This document shows positions 8,727 to 18,359 of a stretch of 32,131 bases of DNA, piece after piece. The DNA lies in contig JAAYVP010000441.1 in the NCBI GenBank assembly GCA_012517115.1, positions 1 through 32,131 on the forward strand, given 5' to 3'. Origin of the DNA: Brooklawnia sp. (GTDB lineage: Bacteria > Actinomycetota > Actinomycetes > Propionibacteriales > Propionibacteriaceae). A program made the position numbers and the translations under genes. The first letter of the stretch is position 1. Each line of letters opens with the position of its first letter. The notes below the pieces were generated by a model that was given only the letters and a program-made list of their open reading frames with translations, ran no database searches and had not been told where the DNA came from.

Positions 8727-9800
8727 TCAGGAGGTGAGCCAACGCTGCAGGGCAGCCAGGCAGGTTTCAAGGTCGGACAGCGGGCAGCACTCGTCCACCT
8801 TGTGAGCCTTGCCCGGGTCGGCGGGCCCGAAGTTGACCGCTGGGATACCCACTTCGGAGAAGCGCGCGACATCGGTCCAGCCGTACTTAGCCCGCGGCTC
8901 GCCACCCACTGCCCGGACGAAAGCAGCAGCCGCGGGCCGGTCCAGACCAGGACGCGCGGCCGACGACAGATCACGGACTTCCAGTTTCCAGTCGGCGAAC
9001 CAGCCAGTCAGCCGCGCCAGCGCCTGCTCAGCGGTCTTGTCGGGAGCGAACCGGTAGTTGACCTGCACCGTGCAGGAATCAGGCACGACGTTGGGCGCCA
9101 GCCCACCACTGATCATGGTGGCGTTCAGACCCTCCCGGTAGACTAGGCCTTCGACTTCCACCTCGCCGACCTCGATGCTGCGCACCCGGTCAAGTACGTC
9201 TGCCATATCGTGGATGGCGTTGTGACCGAGCCAGGACCGGGCGCTGTGCGCGGCGACCCCGGTGGTGGTGATGTCTGCCCGGATGGTGCCCTGACAGCCG
9301 CCCTCGATCATGGCCCCGGTGGGTTCCATCAAGACCGCGAGGTCGATGCCGGTGAACCAGTCCGGGTGGTGGGCGGTCAGGCGCCCCAACCCGTTTGCGG
9401 TGGCCTCGATCTCTTCGCAGTCGTAGAAGACCCAAGTGATGTCACGAGTTGCAGTGGTGAGTCGACTGGCCAGCCAAACCATCACCGCCACGCCGCCCTT
9501 CATGTCGCAGGTGCCGCGGCCGTGCACCACGGTGCCGTTGGGGCCGGTGGTGACGCTGCTCGGCAGGTTACCGGCCACCGGGACCGTGTCGAGGTGACCG
9601 GCGATCAGGACGCGCTCGGCGCGTCCCAGGTTCGTCCTGGCCAGCAACGCGTCCCCATCGCGAACCAGCTCCAGGTGTGCGCAGTCTTGCAGGGCGTCCT
9701 GCACCGCGTCCGCCAACTGGCGCTCGTTGCGGCTGACCGATTCGATGTCGACGATCGCCCGGAAGAGCTCGAGCAGGTTGTCGTTGGGCAATGGCACCAT
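8727..9800 (-). CDS. dapE: Succinyl-diaminopimelate desuccinylase
   Basis: M20 peptidase motifs: LIAGHLDTVPVAGN, VHGRGTCDMKGGVAVM, YDCEEIEATANGLGRL, KYGWTDVARFSEVGIPAVNFGPADPGKAHKVDE. Confidence 0.93.
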   Translation of the reverse strand: MVPLPNDNLLELFRAIVDIESVSRNERQLADAVQDALQDCAHLELVRDGDALLARTNLGRAERVLIAGHLDTVPVAGNLPSSVTTGPNGTVVHGRGTCDMKGGVAVMVWLASRLTTATRDITWVFYDCEEIEATANGLGRLTAHHPDWFTGIDLAVLMEPTGAMIEGGCQGTIRADITTTGVAAHSARSWLGHNAIHDMADVLDRVRSIEVGEVEVEGLVYREGLNATMISGGLAPNVVPDSCTVQVNYRFAPDKTAEQALARLTGWFADWKLEVRDLSSAARPGLDRPAAAAFVRAVGGEPRAKYGWTDVARFSEVGIPAVNFGPADPGKAHKVDECCPLSDLETCLAALQRWLTS

Positions 9801-9866
9801 GGCGCTCAGCCTACGCTTCCGGCGATGGTCGGCAGCTGACGGCCGAAGACCGTCGGGGCAGCCCGT

Positions 9867-9872
9867 TACAGT
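9867..9872 (+). promoter_or_regulatory. -10 element TACAGT, leaderless arrangement for dapD
   Basis: TACAGT-TGTCGC-ATG(9879). Confidence 0.6.
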
Positions 9873-9878
9873 TGTCGC

Positions 9879-10847
9879 ATGAACGAGCAGGCACTATTCG
9901 ACGACGACCCCACGACTGCGCCGGGAATGTCGGCTTGGGGTTGGGGGCTGGCCAGCGTCCATTTGAGTGGCCAAGTGCTCGACGTTTGGTACCCGGAGCC
10001 ACGGCTCGGGCCGCCTGACGCCGGCAGCCAACCGCAGGCCATGCTACGTGCCCACCGCATGACCGACGAGACCCGCGGCATCACCACCGAAATCGTGCGG
10101 ACGACCGTGGAACTCGACGACCCGCCGACCTCCACCAGGGACGCCTACCTGCGTCTGCATCTGCTCAGCCACCGCCTCCGCAAGCCGCGCAGCATCAACC
10201 TGGACGGCATCTTCGGGGTGCTTCCCAACGTGGTGTGGACGACCGCCGGGCCCTGTCACGCAGAAACGTTCGAGACCATCCGAGCCACCCTGCGCGGCCA
10301 GCGGGGTGGTCTCAACGTGATCTCAGTCGACAAGTTTCCCCGGATGGTCGACTACATCATTCCCAGCGGTGTGCGTATCGGGGACGCTGCCCGGATCCGG
10401 CTCGGCGCCCACCTGGCCGAAGGCACCACCGTGATGCATGAAGGCTTCGTCAACTACAACGCCGGAACCCTGGGCCGGTCGATGGTCGAGGGACGAGTCA
10501 GCCAAGGCGTCATCATCGGTGACGGCAGCGATGTCGGCGGCGGCGCGTCGATCATGGGCACCCTGAGCGGCGGCGGCACCGAGATGGTCTCGGTTGGTCG
10601 CGGATGTCTGCTGGGGGCCGAATCGGGGCTGGGTATCTCGCTGGGTGACAACTGTGTCTTGGAGGCCGGGCTCTATCTGACGGCGGGCACCAAGGTTCGG
10701 CTGCCCGACGGCAAGGTGGTCAAAGCCCGCGAGTTGAGCGGGGGGTCAGACCTGCTCTTCCTGCGCGACTCGCAGTCGGGCGCGGTGATCGTCAAGAGCC
10801 GCAGCGGCCGCCAAGTGGCGCTGAACGCCGCCTTGCACCGCAACTGA
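9879..10847 (+). CDS. dapD: 2,3,4,5-tetrahydropyridine-2,6-dicarboxylate N-succinyltransferase (actinobacterial type)
   Basis: Left-handed beta-helix repeats [56 protein letters not shown]; divergent from dapE. Confidence 0.93.
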   Translation: MNEQALFDDDPTTAPGMSAWGWGLASVHLSGQVLDVWYPEPRLGPPDAGSQPQAMLRAHRMTDETRGITTEIVRTTVELDDPPTSTRDAYLRLHLLSHRLRKPRSINLDGIFGVLPNVVWTTAGPCHAETFETIRATLRGQRGGLNVISVDKFPRMVDYIIPSGVRIGDAARIRLGAHLAEGTTVMHEGFVNYNAGTLGRSMVEGRVSQGVIIGDGSDVGGGASIMGTLSGGGTEMVSVGRGCLLGAESGLGISLGDNCVLEAGLYLTAGTKVRLPDGKVVKARELSGGSDLLFLRDSQSGAVIVKSRSGRQVALNAALHRN

Positions 10848-10850
10848 CCC

Positions 10851-11735
10851 ATGGTCAGACGCACCACCGGACGCCGAAGGCGACGCGCTGGCGGCTGGGC
10901 GCTGGCCCTGCTCGTCATCGGAGTACTGGTCGCCCTGATCGCCGCCGTCATCAGCTGGATCGGGCGTTGGAGTTCCCAGACCCCCGATCTACTGTTGCCG
11001 CCGCAGGGTTGTGTGGTCACGGTTGAGGGGTTCAGAAGCTACCTGACCTGGGAGCAATCGGGCAACGCATCCATCATCGTCGGCGAGTCGATTCGTCGTG
11101 GCCTACCTGCCCGGGCTGCGACCATCGCACTGGTCACCGCATACCAAGAATCTGACCTGCGGAACTTGGACTACGGCGACCGGGACTCTATTGGGCTCTT
11201 CCAGCAGCGTCCGTCCCAGGGTTGGGGGACGGTCGAACAGATCATGGATCCTTGGTACTCGGCCGGAAAATTCTACGAGCACCTTGTGCAAGTGCCTGAT
11301 TGGGAGACCGGAGTCATCAACGATGTGGCGCAGGCAGTGCAACGCTCGGGCTTCCCAGAGGCGTATGCCCAACACGAAACAAAAGGACGCGCCTGGGCCA
11401 GCGCGCTCACCGGTCACTCCACTGCGGCAGTCAGTTGTATCGACCGTCACGAGAACCCGGCCGACGCAGCCGTGCTCTCCGACTTCATCGCCACAGTCTG
11501 GGGCGGTGCCGTGAGCGTCAGCACGGACGAAGTGGACGCCCTGCATGTGAGCACAGATTCGGAGATCACCGCTTGGTCTGTGGCCCAACTGTCGATGCTG
11601 CGCGGCTCGCCAGCGGGGCTGACCACTGTGCAAGCGGGTGCCCAGCAATGGGTGAACTCGCGCACCGACTATGCGGTCTGGCAGCCGGCCTCCCCCGCCG
11701 CTGCACCAGTGGTGATGTACTTGCGCGCCGCCTAG
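10851..11735 (+). CDS. Membrane-anchored protein with lysozyme/transglycosylase-fold-like region
   Basis: N-terminal TM (GGWALALLVIGVLVALIAAVISWIG) then ALVTAYQESDLRNLDYGDRDSIGLFQQRPSQGWGT, resembling lysozyme-like ES..GLFQ motifs. Starts 3 nt after the dapD stop. Confidence 0.75.
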   Translation: MVRRTTGRRRRRAGGWALALLVIGVLVALIAAVISWIGRWSSQTPDLLLPPQGCVVTVEGFRSYLTWEQSGNASIIVGESIRRGLPARAATIALVTAYQESDLRNLDYGDRDSIGLFQQRPSQGWGTVEQIMDPWYSAGKFYEHLVQVPDWETGVINDVAQAVQRSGFPEAYAQHETKGRAWASALTGHSTAAVSCIDRHENPADAAVLSDFIATVWGGAVSVSTDEVDALHVSTDSEITAWSVAQLSMLRGSPAGLTTVQAGAQQWVNSRTDYAVWQPASPAAAPVVMYLRAA

Positions 11736-11746
11736 CCCCCGCAGGA

Positions 11747-12853
11747 TCAGGCGGAGACCAGCCGCTCGGCAGCAGCCGCCACTTGCTCGTCGGTTGCCGT
11801 CAGCGCGATGCGGACGTGCTGTTCACCGGCCGGGCCGTAGAAGTCCCCGGGCGCGACCAGGATGCCCCGTTCGGCGAACCAGTCGACCGTCACGCGGCAA
11901 CCTTCGCCGCGGGTTGCCCACAGGTACAGTGAGCCCTCCGAATGGTCAATCCGGAATCCAGCGCCGATCAGGGCGTCCAGCAGCAGCGCGCGCCGCCTGA
12001 GATAGCGGGCGCGCTGCTCATCGACATGTGTCTGGTCGCCCAAGACGGCGGTCATTGCGGCCTGAACGGGTGCGGGAACCATCAATCCCGCGTGTTTACG
12101 CACCGCTAGCAGCCCGTCGACGGCGTCGGGGTCGCCGGCGACGAAGCCGGCACGGTAGCCGGCTAGGTTCGACCGCTTCGACATGGAGTGCAGCACCAGC
12201 AGATTCTCCGGCGTCCCTTCGCATAGGTCGGGACGCAGGACCGAGGCAGGCTCGGCGTCCCAGCCGAACTCGCCATAGCACTCGTCGCTGGCCAGCAGCG
12301 CCCCTTGATCGCGAGCGAACTCGATCCATCGTTTGAGCAAGGGCTCGGCCGCGATCAGTCCGTGCGGGTTGGCGGGCGAATTGATCCAGATCAGCGAAGG
12401 CCGACCCGCGACGGCGTCGGGGTCGTCGCACAGCTGGATCCGGCAGCCCGCCAGTCGCGCACCCACGTCGTAGGTCGGGTATGCGGTGCTCGGGATCACC
12501 ACGAGGTCTTCGGTACCGAGTCCGAGTTGCAGCGGCAGGCCCGCCACAAGTTCCTTGGTGCCGATCACCGGCAGCACATGCTGGTCACCGAGCCCCCGGA
12601 TGCTCCAGCGGTCGCGCAGGTAGCCGACGATCGCGGCGCGCAGTGCGGGGGTTCCCCAAGTGGTCGGGTAGCCGGGCGCATTGGACGCAGCCTCAAGCGC
12701 CCTTCTTGCCAACTCTGGTGTTTGGTCCACAGGGGTGCCGACCGACAGGTCGGCCACGCCGTCCGGGTGCGCAACCGCTGTCGCCTTCGCCTGCGCGAGG
12801 GTGTCCCACGGGAAGACCGGAAGGTTGGCCGAGGCGCGCGCCCAACGACTCAT
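11747..12853 (-). CDS. dapC: Succinyldiaminopimelate transaminase
   Basis: Class I/II PLP aminotransferase: DLSVGTPVDQTPELARRALEAASNAPGYPTTWGTPALR, LIWINSPANPHG, SMSKRSNLAGYRAGFVAGD. Start set to ATG 12853 (MSRWARASANLPVFPWDTL); overlaps fdxA by 4 nt. Confidence 0.92.
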   Translation of the reverse strand: MSRWARASANLPVFPWDTLAQAKATAVAHPDGVADLSVGTPVDQTPELARRALEAASNAPGYPTTWGTPALRAAIVGYLRDRWSIRGLGDQHVLPVIGTKELVAGLPLQLGLGTEDLVVIPSTAYPTYDVGARLAGCRIQLCDDPDAVAGRPSLIWINSPANPHGLIAAEPLLKRWIEFARDQGALLASDECYGEFGWDAEPASVLRPDLCEGTPENLLVLHSMSKRSNLAGYRAGFVAGDPDAVDGLLAVRKHAGLMVPAPVQAAMTAVLGDQTHVDEQRARYLRRRALLLDALIGAGFRIDHSEGSLYLWATRGEGCRVTVDWFAERGILVAPGDFYGPAGEQHVRIALTATDEQVAAAAERLVSA

Positions 12854-13170
12854 TGGTTCTGCGGCGGCAGAGCGGCGACCCGCGGTTCGTCCTCGTCGAT
12901 CACTCCCATGCGGGCGGCACCGCCTGGCGAGCCGATGTCGTCGAAGAAGCGGACGTTGATGTCGTACCACTCCGAGTACTCGGCGGGCAGGTCGTCTTCG
13001 AAGTAGATCGCCTCAACAGGGCAGACCGGTTCGCAAGCACCACAATCCACGCACTCATCGGGGTGGATGTACAGCGACCGTGGACCCTCGTAGATGCACG
13101 AGACGGGGCATTCGTCGACACACGCGCGGTCTTTGACATCAACGCACGGCAGAGCAATGACGTAGGTCAT
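12850..13170 (-). CDS. fdxA: 7Fe ferredoxin
   Basis: MTYVIALPCVDVKDRACVDECPVSCIYEGPRSLYIHPDECVDCGACEPVCPVEAIYFEDD; RBS AGGAGA upstream. Confidence 0.96.
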   Translation of the reverse strand: MTYVIALPCVDVKDRACVDECPVSCIYEGPRSLYIHPDECVDCGACEPVCPVEAIYFEDDLPAEYSEWYDINVRFFDDIGSPGGAARMGVIDEDEPRVAALPPQNQ

Positions 13171-13493
13171 CCACATTCTCCTGTAGTCGTTAGCCTGATT
13201 CCCCATGGCCGGGACGCATTGAACTCTATACCCGCCAGACGTCGAAACCGAGTGCGCTCCCGGCTGACGGCAACCAGGCAGTCTGGGAACTCGCAGCTAG
13301 CCGCAGGTGATCCGGTCGATCGGGAGTAACGCCAAAAGTAGTCCTCGCCCTCGTAGACGGTCGCCTCTCGCCCCGGCGGTGTGGGATCGGGGCCGCTGAT
13401 CTGCCAGGTGGCGTTCTGCGGCCTGACCTCGCTGAGAGCGGATACTCCCCGGTCGGAGAGGAACCTTGCCATCGCACTGTCGGGGGCGGCCAC
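13167..13493 (-). CDS. Hypothetical 108-aa ORF, possibly translationally coupled to fdxA
   Basis: GTG start at 13493; stop overlaps the fdxA start as ATGA (13170-13167). Third-position GC is high in the first two thirds and lower at the end. No family recognised. Confidence 0.4.
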   Translation of the reverse strand: MAAPDSAMARFLSDRGVSALSEVRPQNATWQISGPDPTPPGREATVYEGEDYFWRYSRSTGSPAASCEFPDCLVAVSRERTRFRRLAGIEFNASRPWGIRLTTTGECG

Positions 13494-13512
13494 GCGTCCG
13501 AAGGTGCGTCGC

Positions 13513-13518
13513 TAGGCT
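13513..13518 (+). promoter_or_regulatory. -10 element TAGGCT, leaderless arrangement for fumC
   Basis: TAGGCT-TGGGCC-ATG(13525). Confidence 0.6.
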
Positions 13519-13524
13519 TGGGCC

Positions 13525-14925
13525 ATGTCACGCATCGAATCCGATTCCATGGGGACGATTGAGGTTCCCGCCGAGCGCCACTGGGGCGCACAGACCCAGC
13601 GCAGCCTGCAGAACTTCGACATCGGACGCCCGACCTTTGTCTGGGGTCGCCCGATGATCAAGGCCCTGGGCGTGCTGAAGAAGTCCGCAGCGCTAGCCAA
13701 TGCCGAGTTGGGCGAACTGCCGCAAGAGATCGCCGACCTGATCGCGCAGGCCGCAGACGAAGTCATCGACGGCAAGCTCGACGACGACTTCCCGCTGGTG
13801 GTCTTCCAGACCGGCTCAGGCACCCAGTCGAATATGAACTCCAACGAGGTCATCAGCAACCGCGCGATCGAGATCGCCGGCGGCCAAATGGGTACCAAGA
13901 AGCCCGTGCACCCGAACGACCACGTGAACCGTGGACAGAGCTCGAACGATACCTTCCCGACCGCCATGCACATCGCTGTGGTCACCCAGATCAATGAGAA
14001 GCTCTACTCAGACGTCGCGAAGCTGCGCGACACGCTCGCGCTGAAGGCCGACGACTACGCCGACGTCGTGATGGTCGGACGCACCCACCTGCAGGACGCC
14101 ACCCCGGTAACCCTCGGCCAGGTCATCGGTGGCTGGGTCGCCCAGATCGACTTCGCGCTCGACGGAATCCGCTACTCAGACTCGCGGGCCCGTGAGTTGG
14201 CCATTGGTGGCACGGCCGTGGGTACCGGCCTGAACGCCCACCCCGAGTTCGGCAGACTCTGCGCCAAGAAGATCAGCGAGCAGACCGGCATCGAGTTCGT
14301 ACAGGCCGACAATCTGTTCGCATCCCTTTCGGCGCACGACGCCTTGGTGCAAGTGTCGGCGTCGCTGCGGACGCTGGCCGACGCCCTGATGAAGATCGCC
14401 AACGATGTGCGCTGGTACGCGTCCGGCCCACGAAACGGCATCGGCGAGTTGAACATCCCCGAGAACGAGCCGGGTAGTTCGATCATGCCGGGCAAGGTGA
14501 ACCCGACCCAGTCCGAGGCGATGACCATGGTCGCCACCAAAGTCTTCGGCAACGACGCCACCGTCGGCTTCGCCGGTTCACAGGGCAACTTCCAGCTGAA
14601 CGTCTTCAAGCCGGTGATGGCGTGGTGTTGCCTGGAGTCAATCCAGCTGATCGGCGACGCTTGTGTGTCGTTCAACGACCACTGCGCAGTCGGCATTGAA
14701 CCCAACCTGGCTCGGATCCAGGCGAATCTCGACTCGAACCTGATGCAGGTGACCGCTCTGAACCGGCACATCGGCTACGACAAGGCCGCCAAGATCGCCA
14801 AGAACGCCCACAAGAAGGGCCTCACGCTGAAAGCCTCGGCGCTGGAGTCCGGAGAGCTCACCGAGGAGGAGTTCGACAAGTGGGTGGTCCCAGTCGACAT
14901 GACCCACCCGAGCGCTGCTGAATAG
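13525..14925 (+). CDS. fumC: Class II fumarate hydratase
   Basis: [64 protein letters not shown]. Confidence 0.97.
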   Translation: MSRIESDSMGTIEVPAERHWGAQTQRSLQNFDIGRPTFVWGRPMIKALGVLKKSAALANAELGELPQEIADLIAQAADEVIDGKLDDDFPLVVFQTGSGTQSNMNSNEVISNRAIEIAGGQMGTKKPVHPNDHVNRGQSSNDTFPTAMHIAVVTQINEKLYSDVAKLRDTLALKADDYADVVMVGRTHLQDATPVTLGQVIGGWVAQIDFALDGIRYSDSRARELAIGGTAVGTGLNAHPEFGRLCAKKISEQTGIEFVQADNLFASLSAHDALVQVSASLRTLADALMKIANDVRWYASGPRNGIGELNIPENEPGSSIMPGKVNPTQSEAMTMVATKVFGNDATVGFAGSQGNFQLNVFKPVMAWCCLESIQLIGDACVSFNDHCAVGIEPNLARIQANLDSNLMQVTALNRHIGYDKAAKIAKNAHKKGLTLKASALESGELTEEEFDKWVVPVDMTHPSAAE

Positions 14926-14950
14926 CACGTCCCGCATGCTAGTGAGGAGG

Positions 14951-14976
14951 GCCGCCCCGTTCGGGCGGCTCTTCTT
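14951..14976 (+). terminator. Intrinsic terminator of fumC
   Basis: GCCGCCC-CGTTC-GGGCGGC followed by TCTTCTT. Confidence 0.75.
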
Positions 14977-14988
14977 ACGTCCGGCCAG

Positions 14989-14994
14989 TAGCGT
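14989..14994 (+). promoter_or_regulatory. -10 element TAGCGT, leaderless arrangement for GNAT gene
   Basis: TAGCGT-TCCACC-ATG(15001). Confidence 0.55.
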
Positions 14995-15000
14995 TCCACC

Positions 15001-15627
15001 ATGACTGGACTGACGATACGACCGGCCAACGACAATGAGATCGTCGCTGTGGCCACGCTAGTGGCGCTGACGTTCGCAAACGAACCCTACGTGCGAGCCA
15101 TGCTCGGCCACGGCGACGAGGTCACCGGGCGGCTGCAGGCCATGCTCGAACTGCAATTGCGCTACCAGTACCTGGCGCACGGCGAGGTTGACCTGGCCTA
15201 CGAAGCCGACGAACTGGTGGGGGCAGGGCTCTGGATGGCGTCCGACGCCGAGTCCGGGCCGACGCTCGCCAAGCTGCGCCGGGTTCCCAGCTACCTGCGA
15301 ATCCTCGGCCGACGGCTGCCCATCGCGATCCGGATCGAGTATGAATCAGTTCGCAGGCAACCTAAGTTCCCGCATTGGTATCTATCGATGCTGGCCGTGT
15401 CACCCGATCACCAAGGCAAGGGCGTCGGACGCCAACTACTGGAGTATCGGCTCTCGCGGATTCCGGCCGACCGGCCGGTCTATCTTGAGGCGTCCACCGC
15501 GGGCAGCGCGCGTCTGTATGCGCGGCACGGCTTCGTCGACATGGGGGCAGTGCCGATCGGGGACGAACCACCCATGCGGGCCATGTGGCGGCCGGCGGCC
15601 AAGTTCGGAGTGCCCCACGACAGCTGA
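15001..15627 (+). CDS. GNAT family N-acetyltransferase
   Basis: HWYLSMLAVSPDHQGKGVGRQLLEYRL, VYLEASTAGSARLYARHGFVDMG. Confidence 0.92.
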   Translation: MTGLTIRPANDNEIVAVATLVALTFANEPYVRAMLGHGDEVTGRLQAMLELQLRYQYLAHGEVDLAYEADELVGAGLWMASDAESGPTLAKLRRVPSYLRILGRRLPIAIRIEYESVRRQPKFPHWYLSMLAVSPDHQGKGVGRQLLEYRLSRIPADRPVYLEASTAGSARLYARHGFVDMGAVPIGDEPPMRAMWRPAAKFGVPHDS

Positions 15628-15735
15628 CCGACGACACGGCGTCCCATCCTGAGGGGCGCCGCTTGGCCGACATAACCCACAGACGATAGATTCTGGACGC
15701 CGCAACGTCAGCGGCAAGCCCGGGAGGACGATCAA

Positions 15736-17235
15736 GTGACCACTGAGCCCATCTTCAAACTCGCCGCGATCATCATCTACTTCGCCGCGATGATCGCAAT
15801 CGGCCTGTGGGCCAACTTGCGCACCAAAGACCTGACCGACTACATGCTGGGTGGCCGCAACCTGAACCCGATGGTTGCTGCGCTGAGCGCTGGGGCGTCC
15901 GACATGTCCGGCTGGCTGCTGCTGGGCCTGCCAGGCGCGCTGTACGTCACCGGCCTTGCCGACGCCTGGATCGCGATCGGACTCACCATCGGAGCCTGGC
16001 TGAACTGGAAGTTCGTCGCACCCCGGCTGCGCACCTACACCGAAGTGGCGCAGAACTCAATCACCATCCCCTCGTTCCTGGAGAACCGACTGCACGACAG
16101 ATCACGGATGCTGCGTGTGGTCTCGGGGCTGTTGATCCTGACCTTCTTCACCTTCTACGTCTCCAGCGGCATGGTCTCCGGAGGGATCTTCTTCGAGAAT
16201 TCCTTCGGGTCGAGCTACCGGATCGGCATGCTCATCGTCGCGGGCGTCACCGTGCTCTACACATTCTTCGGCGGTTTCATCGGGGCTTCCTACACCGACA
16301 TGATGCAGGGGTTGTTGATGATGACCGCACTGTTGATGGTGCCGACGTTGGGGATTATCGAGGTCGGCGGCCCCGCGCAAATGCTTGAGACAGTGACTGC
16401 GGTCAACCCGAACGCCTTCTCGCTGATCGTCGGCACGACCGTGGTCGGAGTCGCGTCCAGCCTCGGTTGGGGGCTCGGCTACTTCGGGCAGCCGCACATC
16501 ATCGTGCGATTCATGGCGCTGCGCTCCGCTGCCGACGCCACGGCCGGGCGGCGGATCGGCATCGGCTGGATGGGAATATCGATGGCCGGTGCCGTCTTCA
16601 CCGGTCTGATCGGTCTGGCCTACTTCGCTCAGCACCCGGAACTCACCCTGAACAACCCCGAAGCGGTCTTCCTTGCGATGGCGCAGATCCTCTTTCATCC
16701 GCTGGTTGCCGGCTTCGTGCTGGCGGCGGTCTTGGCGGCGATCATGTCAACGGTCTCGTCCCAGCTGATCGTCTGCAGTTCAGCGCTGGTGGAGGATCTA
16801 GCAAAGATGGCACTCAAGCGAGAGATCAGCCCGCGCCAGCAGGTCTGGCTGGGACGCTCGGGCGTGCTCGTGGTTGCGCTGGTTGCGATGTCGCTGGCTT
16901 GGACACAGAACGACACCATCCTGGCATTGGTTGCATTCGCGTGGGCTGGCTTCGGCGCCACCTTCGGTCCGGCGGTCTTGCTGTCGCTGTTCTGGCGGCG
17001 GTTGACTGCTCCGGGCGCCATGCTCGGCATGGTTGCCGGCGCGGTCGTGGTCTTCACCTGGCAGTACACGCCGTGGAGTTCGCTGTACGAGATCATCCCG
17101 GGCTTCGCGGTGAACCTGCTGGTTGCGATCACAGTGTCGCTGTTCACCAACAAACCAGAGGTGGACGAGGAGTTCACCGCCGCCCGAGAGCTGGCGAACG
17201 CCGGGCGCCTAGGCGAACAGATCGTTGCCCGTTGA
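15736..17235 (+). CDS. putP: Sodium/proline symporter (SSS family)
   Basis: DYMLGGRNLNPMVAALSAGASDMSGWLLLGLPGALYVTGL; GWGLGYFGQPHIIVRFMAL; multiple TM segments; RBS GGGAGG. Confidence 0.93.
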   Translation: MTTEPIFKLAAIIIYFAAMIAIGLWANLRTKDLTDYMLGGRNLNPMVAALSAGASDMSGWLLLGLPGALYVTGLADAWIAIGLTIGAWLNWKFVAPRLRTYTEVAQNSITIPSFLENRLHDRSRMLRVVSGLLILTFFTFYVSSGMVSGGIFFENSFGSSYRIGMLIVAGVTVLYTFFGGFIGASYTDMMQGLLMMTALLMVPTLGIIEVGGPAQMLETVTAVNPNAFSLIVGTTVVGVASSLGWGLGYFGQPHIIVRFMALRSAADATAGRRIGIGWMGISMAGAVFTGLIGLAYFAQHPELTLNNPEAVFLAMAQILFHPLVAGFVLAAVLAAIMSTVSSQLIVCSSALVEDLAKMALKREISPRQQVWLGRSGVLVVALVAMSLAWTQNDTILALVAFAWAGFGATFGPAVLLSLFWRRLTAPGAMLGMVAGAVVVFTWQYTPWSSLYEIIPGFAVNLLVAITVSLFTNKPEVDEEFTAARELANAGRLGEQIVAR

Positions 17236-17245
17236 ACGACTCTGG

Positions 17246-17251
17246 CAGCAT
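17246..17251 (+). promoter_or_regulatory. -10-like element CAGCAT, leaderless spacing for globin
   Basis: CAGCAT-TGATGA-GTG(17258). Confidence 0.35.
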
Positions 17252-17257
17252 TGATGA

Positions 17258-17650
17258 GTGACCGAGTCCTTCTACGACCGCGTCGGCGGTGAGCAAACCT
17301 TCCGGGACCTGGTGGAGTGTTTCTATCGCGGCGTCGCCGGTGATCCCCCGCTGCGGGCGCTGTATCCGGAGGAGGACCTCGGCCCGGCGGCCGATCGGCT
17401 GAGATTGTTCTTGGTGCAGTACTGGGGTGGCCCGCATACCTATCAGGAGACCCGCGGCCACCCCCGGCTGCGAATCCGGCACTCGCCGTTCCGGGTCACC
17501 TCAGCCCAGCGCGATCGCTGGGTGCACCACATGCTCACCGCAGTCGACTCGCTGGGGTTGCCACCTGCCGAGGACGCGGAGTTGCGTGAATACCTGGTGC
17601 GGGCGGCAGGCTTCATGGTGAACACCGATGATTCCGATGTCGGGTCTTGA
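17258..17650 (+). CDS. Truncated globin, group II (GlbO-like)
   Basis: FYDRVGGEQTFRDLVECFYRGVAGDPPLRALYPEEDLGPAADRLRLFLVQYWGGPHTYQETRGHPRLRIRHSPFRV. Confidence 0.93.
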   Translation: MTESFYDRVGGEQTFRDLVECFYRGVAGDPPLRALYPEEDLGPAADRLRLFLVQYWGGPHTYQETRGHPRLRIRHSPFRVTSAQRDRWVHHMLTAVDSLGLPPAEDAELREYLVRAAGFMVNTDDSDVGS

Positions 17651-17681
17651 GGCAGGTCAAAGGACCCGGTTCCTGCGTTGC

Positions 17682-18359
17682 TCAATCAGTTGATTTTCTT
17701 ATGCCTCCCGGCTGCACGACACCGTGCTCGTAGGCGAAGATCACCAGTTGTGCCCGGTCACGGGCGTCCAACTTGGTCAGTAGCCTGCTGACATGCGTCT
17801 TCGCCGTCGCATAGCTGATCACCAGTCTGTCAGCCAACTCGGCATTTGACAGGCCCGCCGCAACCGCGGCCAGCACTTCGATCTCTCGGTCGGTCAGCAC
17901 GTCGAGCCCGTGCGTTGGTGCAGTCGACGGGGCGCCCCGGCGGAACTCCTCGATCAAAGCCCGGGTAGCGTGCGGAGCGAGCAGCGCCTCACCGGCAGCC
18001 ACGACCCTAATGGCCTCCAGGAGGCGCTCTGGTTCGGTGTCTTTTGGCAGGAACCCACTGGCCCCGGCGCGCAGGGCTGCGAAGACGTTCTCATCGTGGT
18101 CGAAAGTGGTCAGCACGAGGATGCGACTGTCGGAAGTCCCGGGATCGCGGACCAGTCTCCTGGTGGCCTCCAATCCATCGATCCCGGGCATCCGGATATC
18201 CATCAGCACCACGTCAGGGTGCTGCTCACTTACCAACGACACAGCGGCCAATCCGTCGGCAGCCAACCCGACGACTTCGAATCCTGGCTCGTGACGCAAC
18301 AGCACCGCCAGGCCGCTACGCACCAGGGCTTCATCGTCTGCGATCACCACACGGATCAT
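17682..18359 (-). CDS. NarL/LuxR-family response regulator
   Basis: IRVVIADDEALVRSGLAVLL...VVLMDIRMPGIDGLEATRRL; C-terminal LTDREIEVLAAVAAGLSNAELADRLVISYATAKTHVSRLLTKL. ATGA overlap with the kinase gene. Confidence 0.95.
   Translation of the reverse strand: MIRVVIADDEALVRSGLAVLLRHEPGFEVVGLAADGLAAVSLVSEQHPDVVLMDIRMPGIDGLEATRRLVRDPGTSDSRILVLTTFDHDENVFAALRAGASGFLPKDTEPERLLEAIRVVAAGEALLAPHATRALIEEFRRGAPSTAPTHGLDVLTDREIEVLAAVAAGLSNAELADRLVISYATAKTHVSRLLTKLDARDRAQLVIFAYEHGVVQPGGIRKSTD

Noticed and set aside
12481-13329. 282-aa plus-strand ORF
   Set aside because: Antisense to dapC and fdxA; Arg/Pro-rich translation typical of spurious frames.
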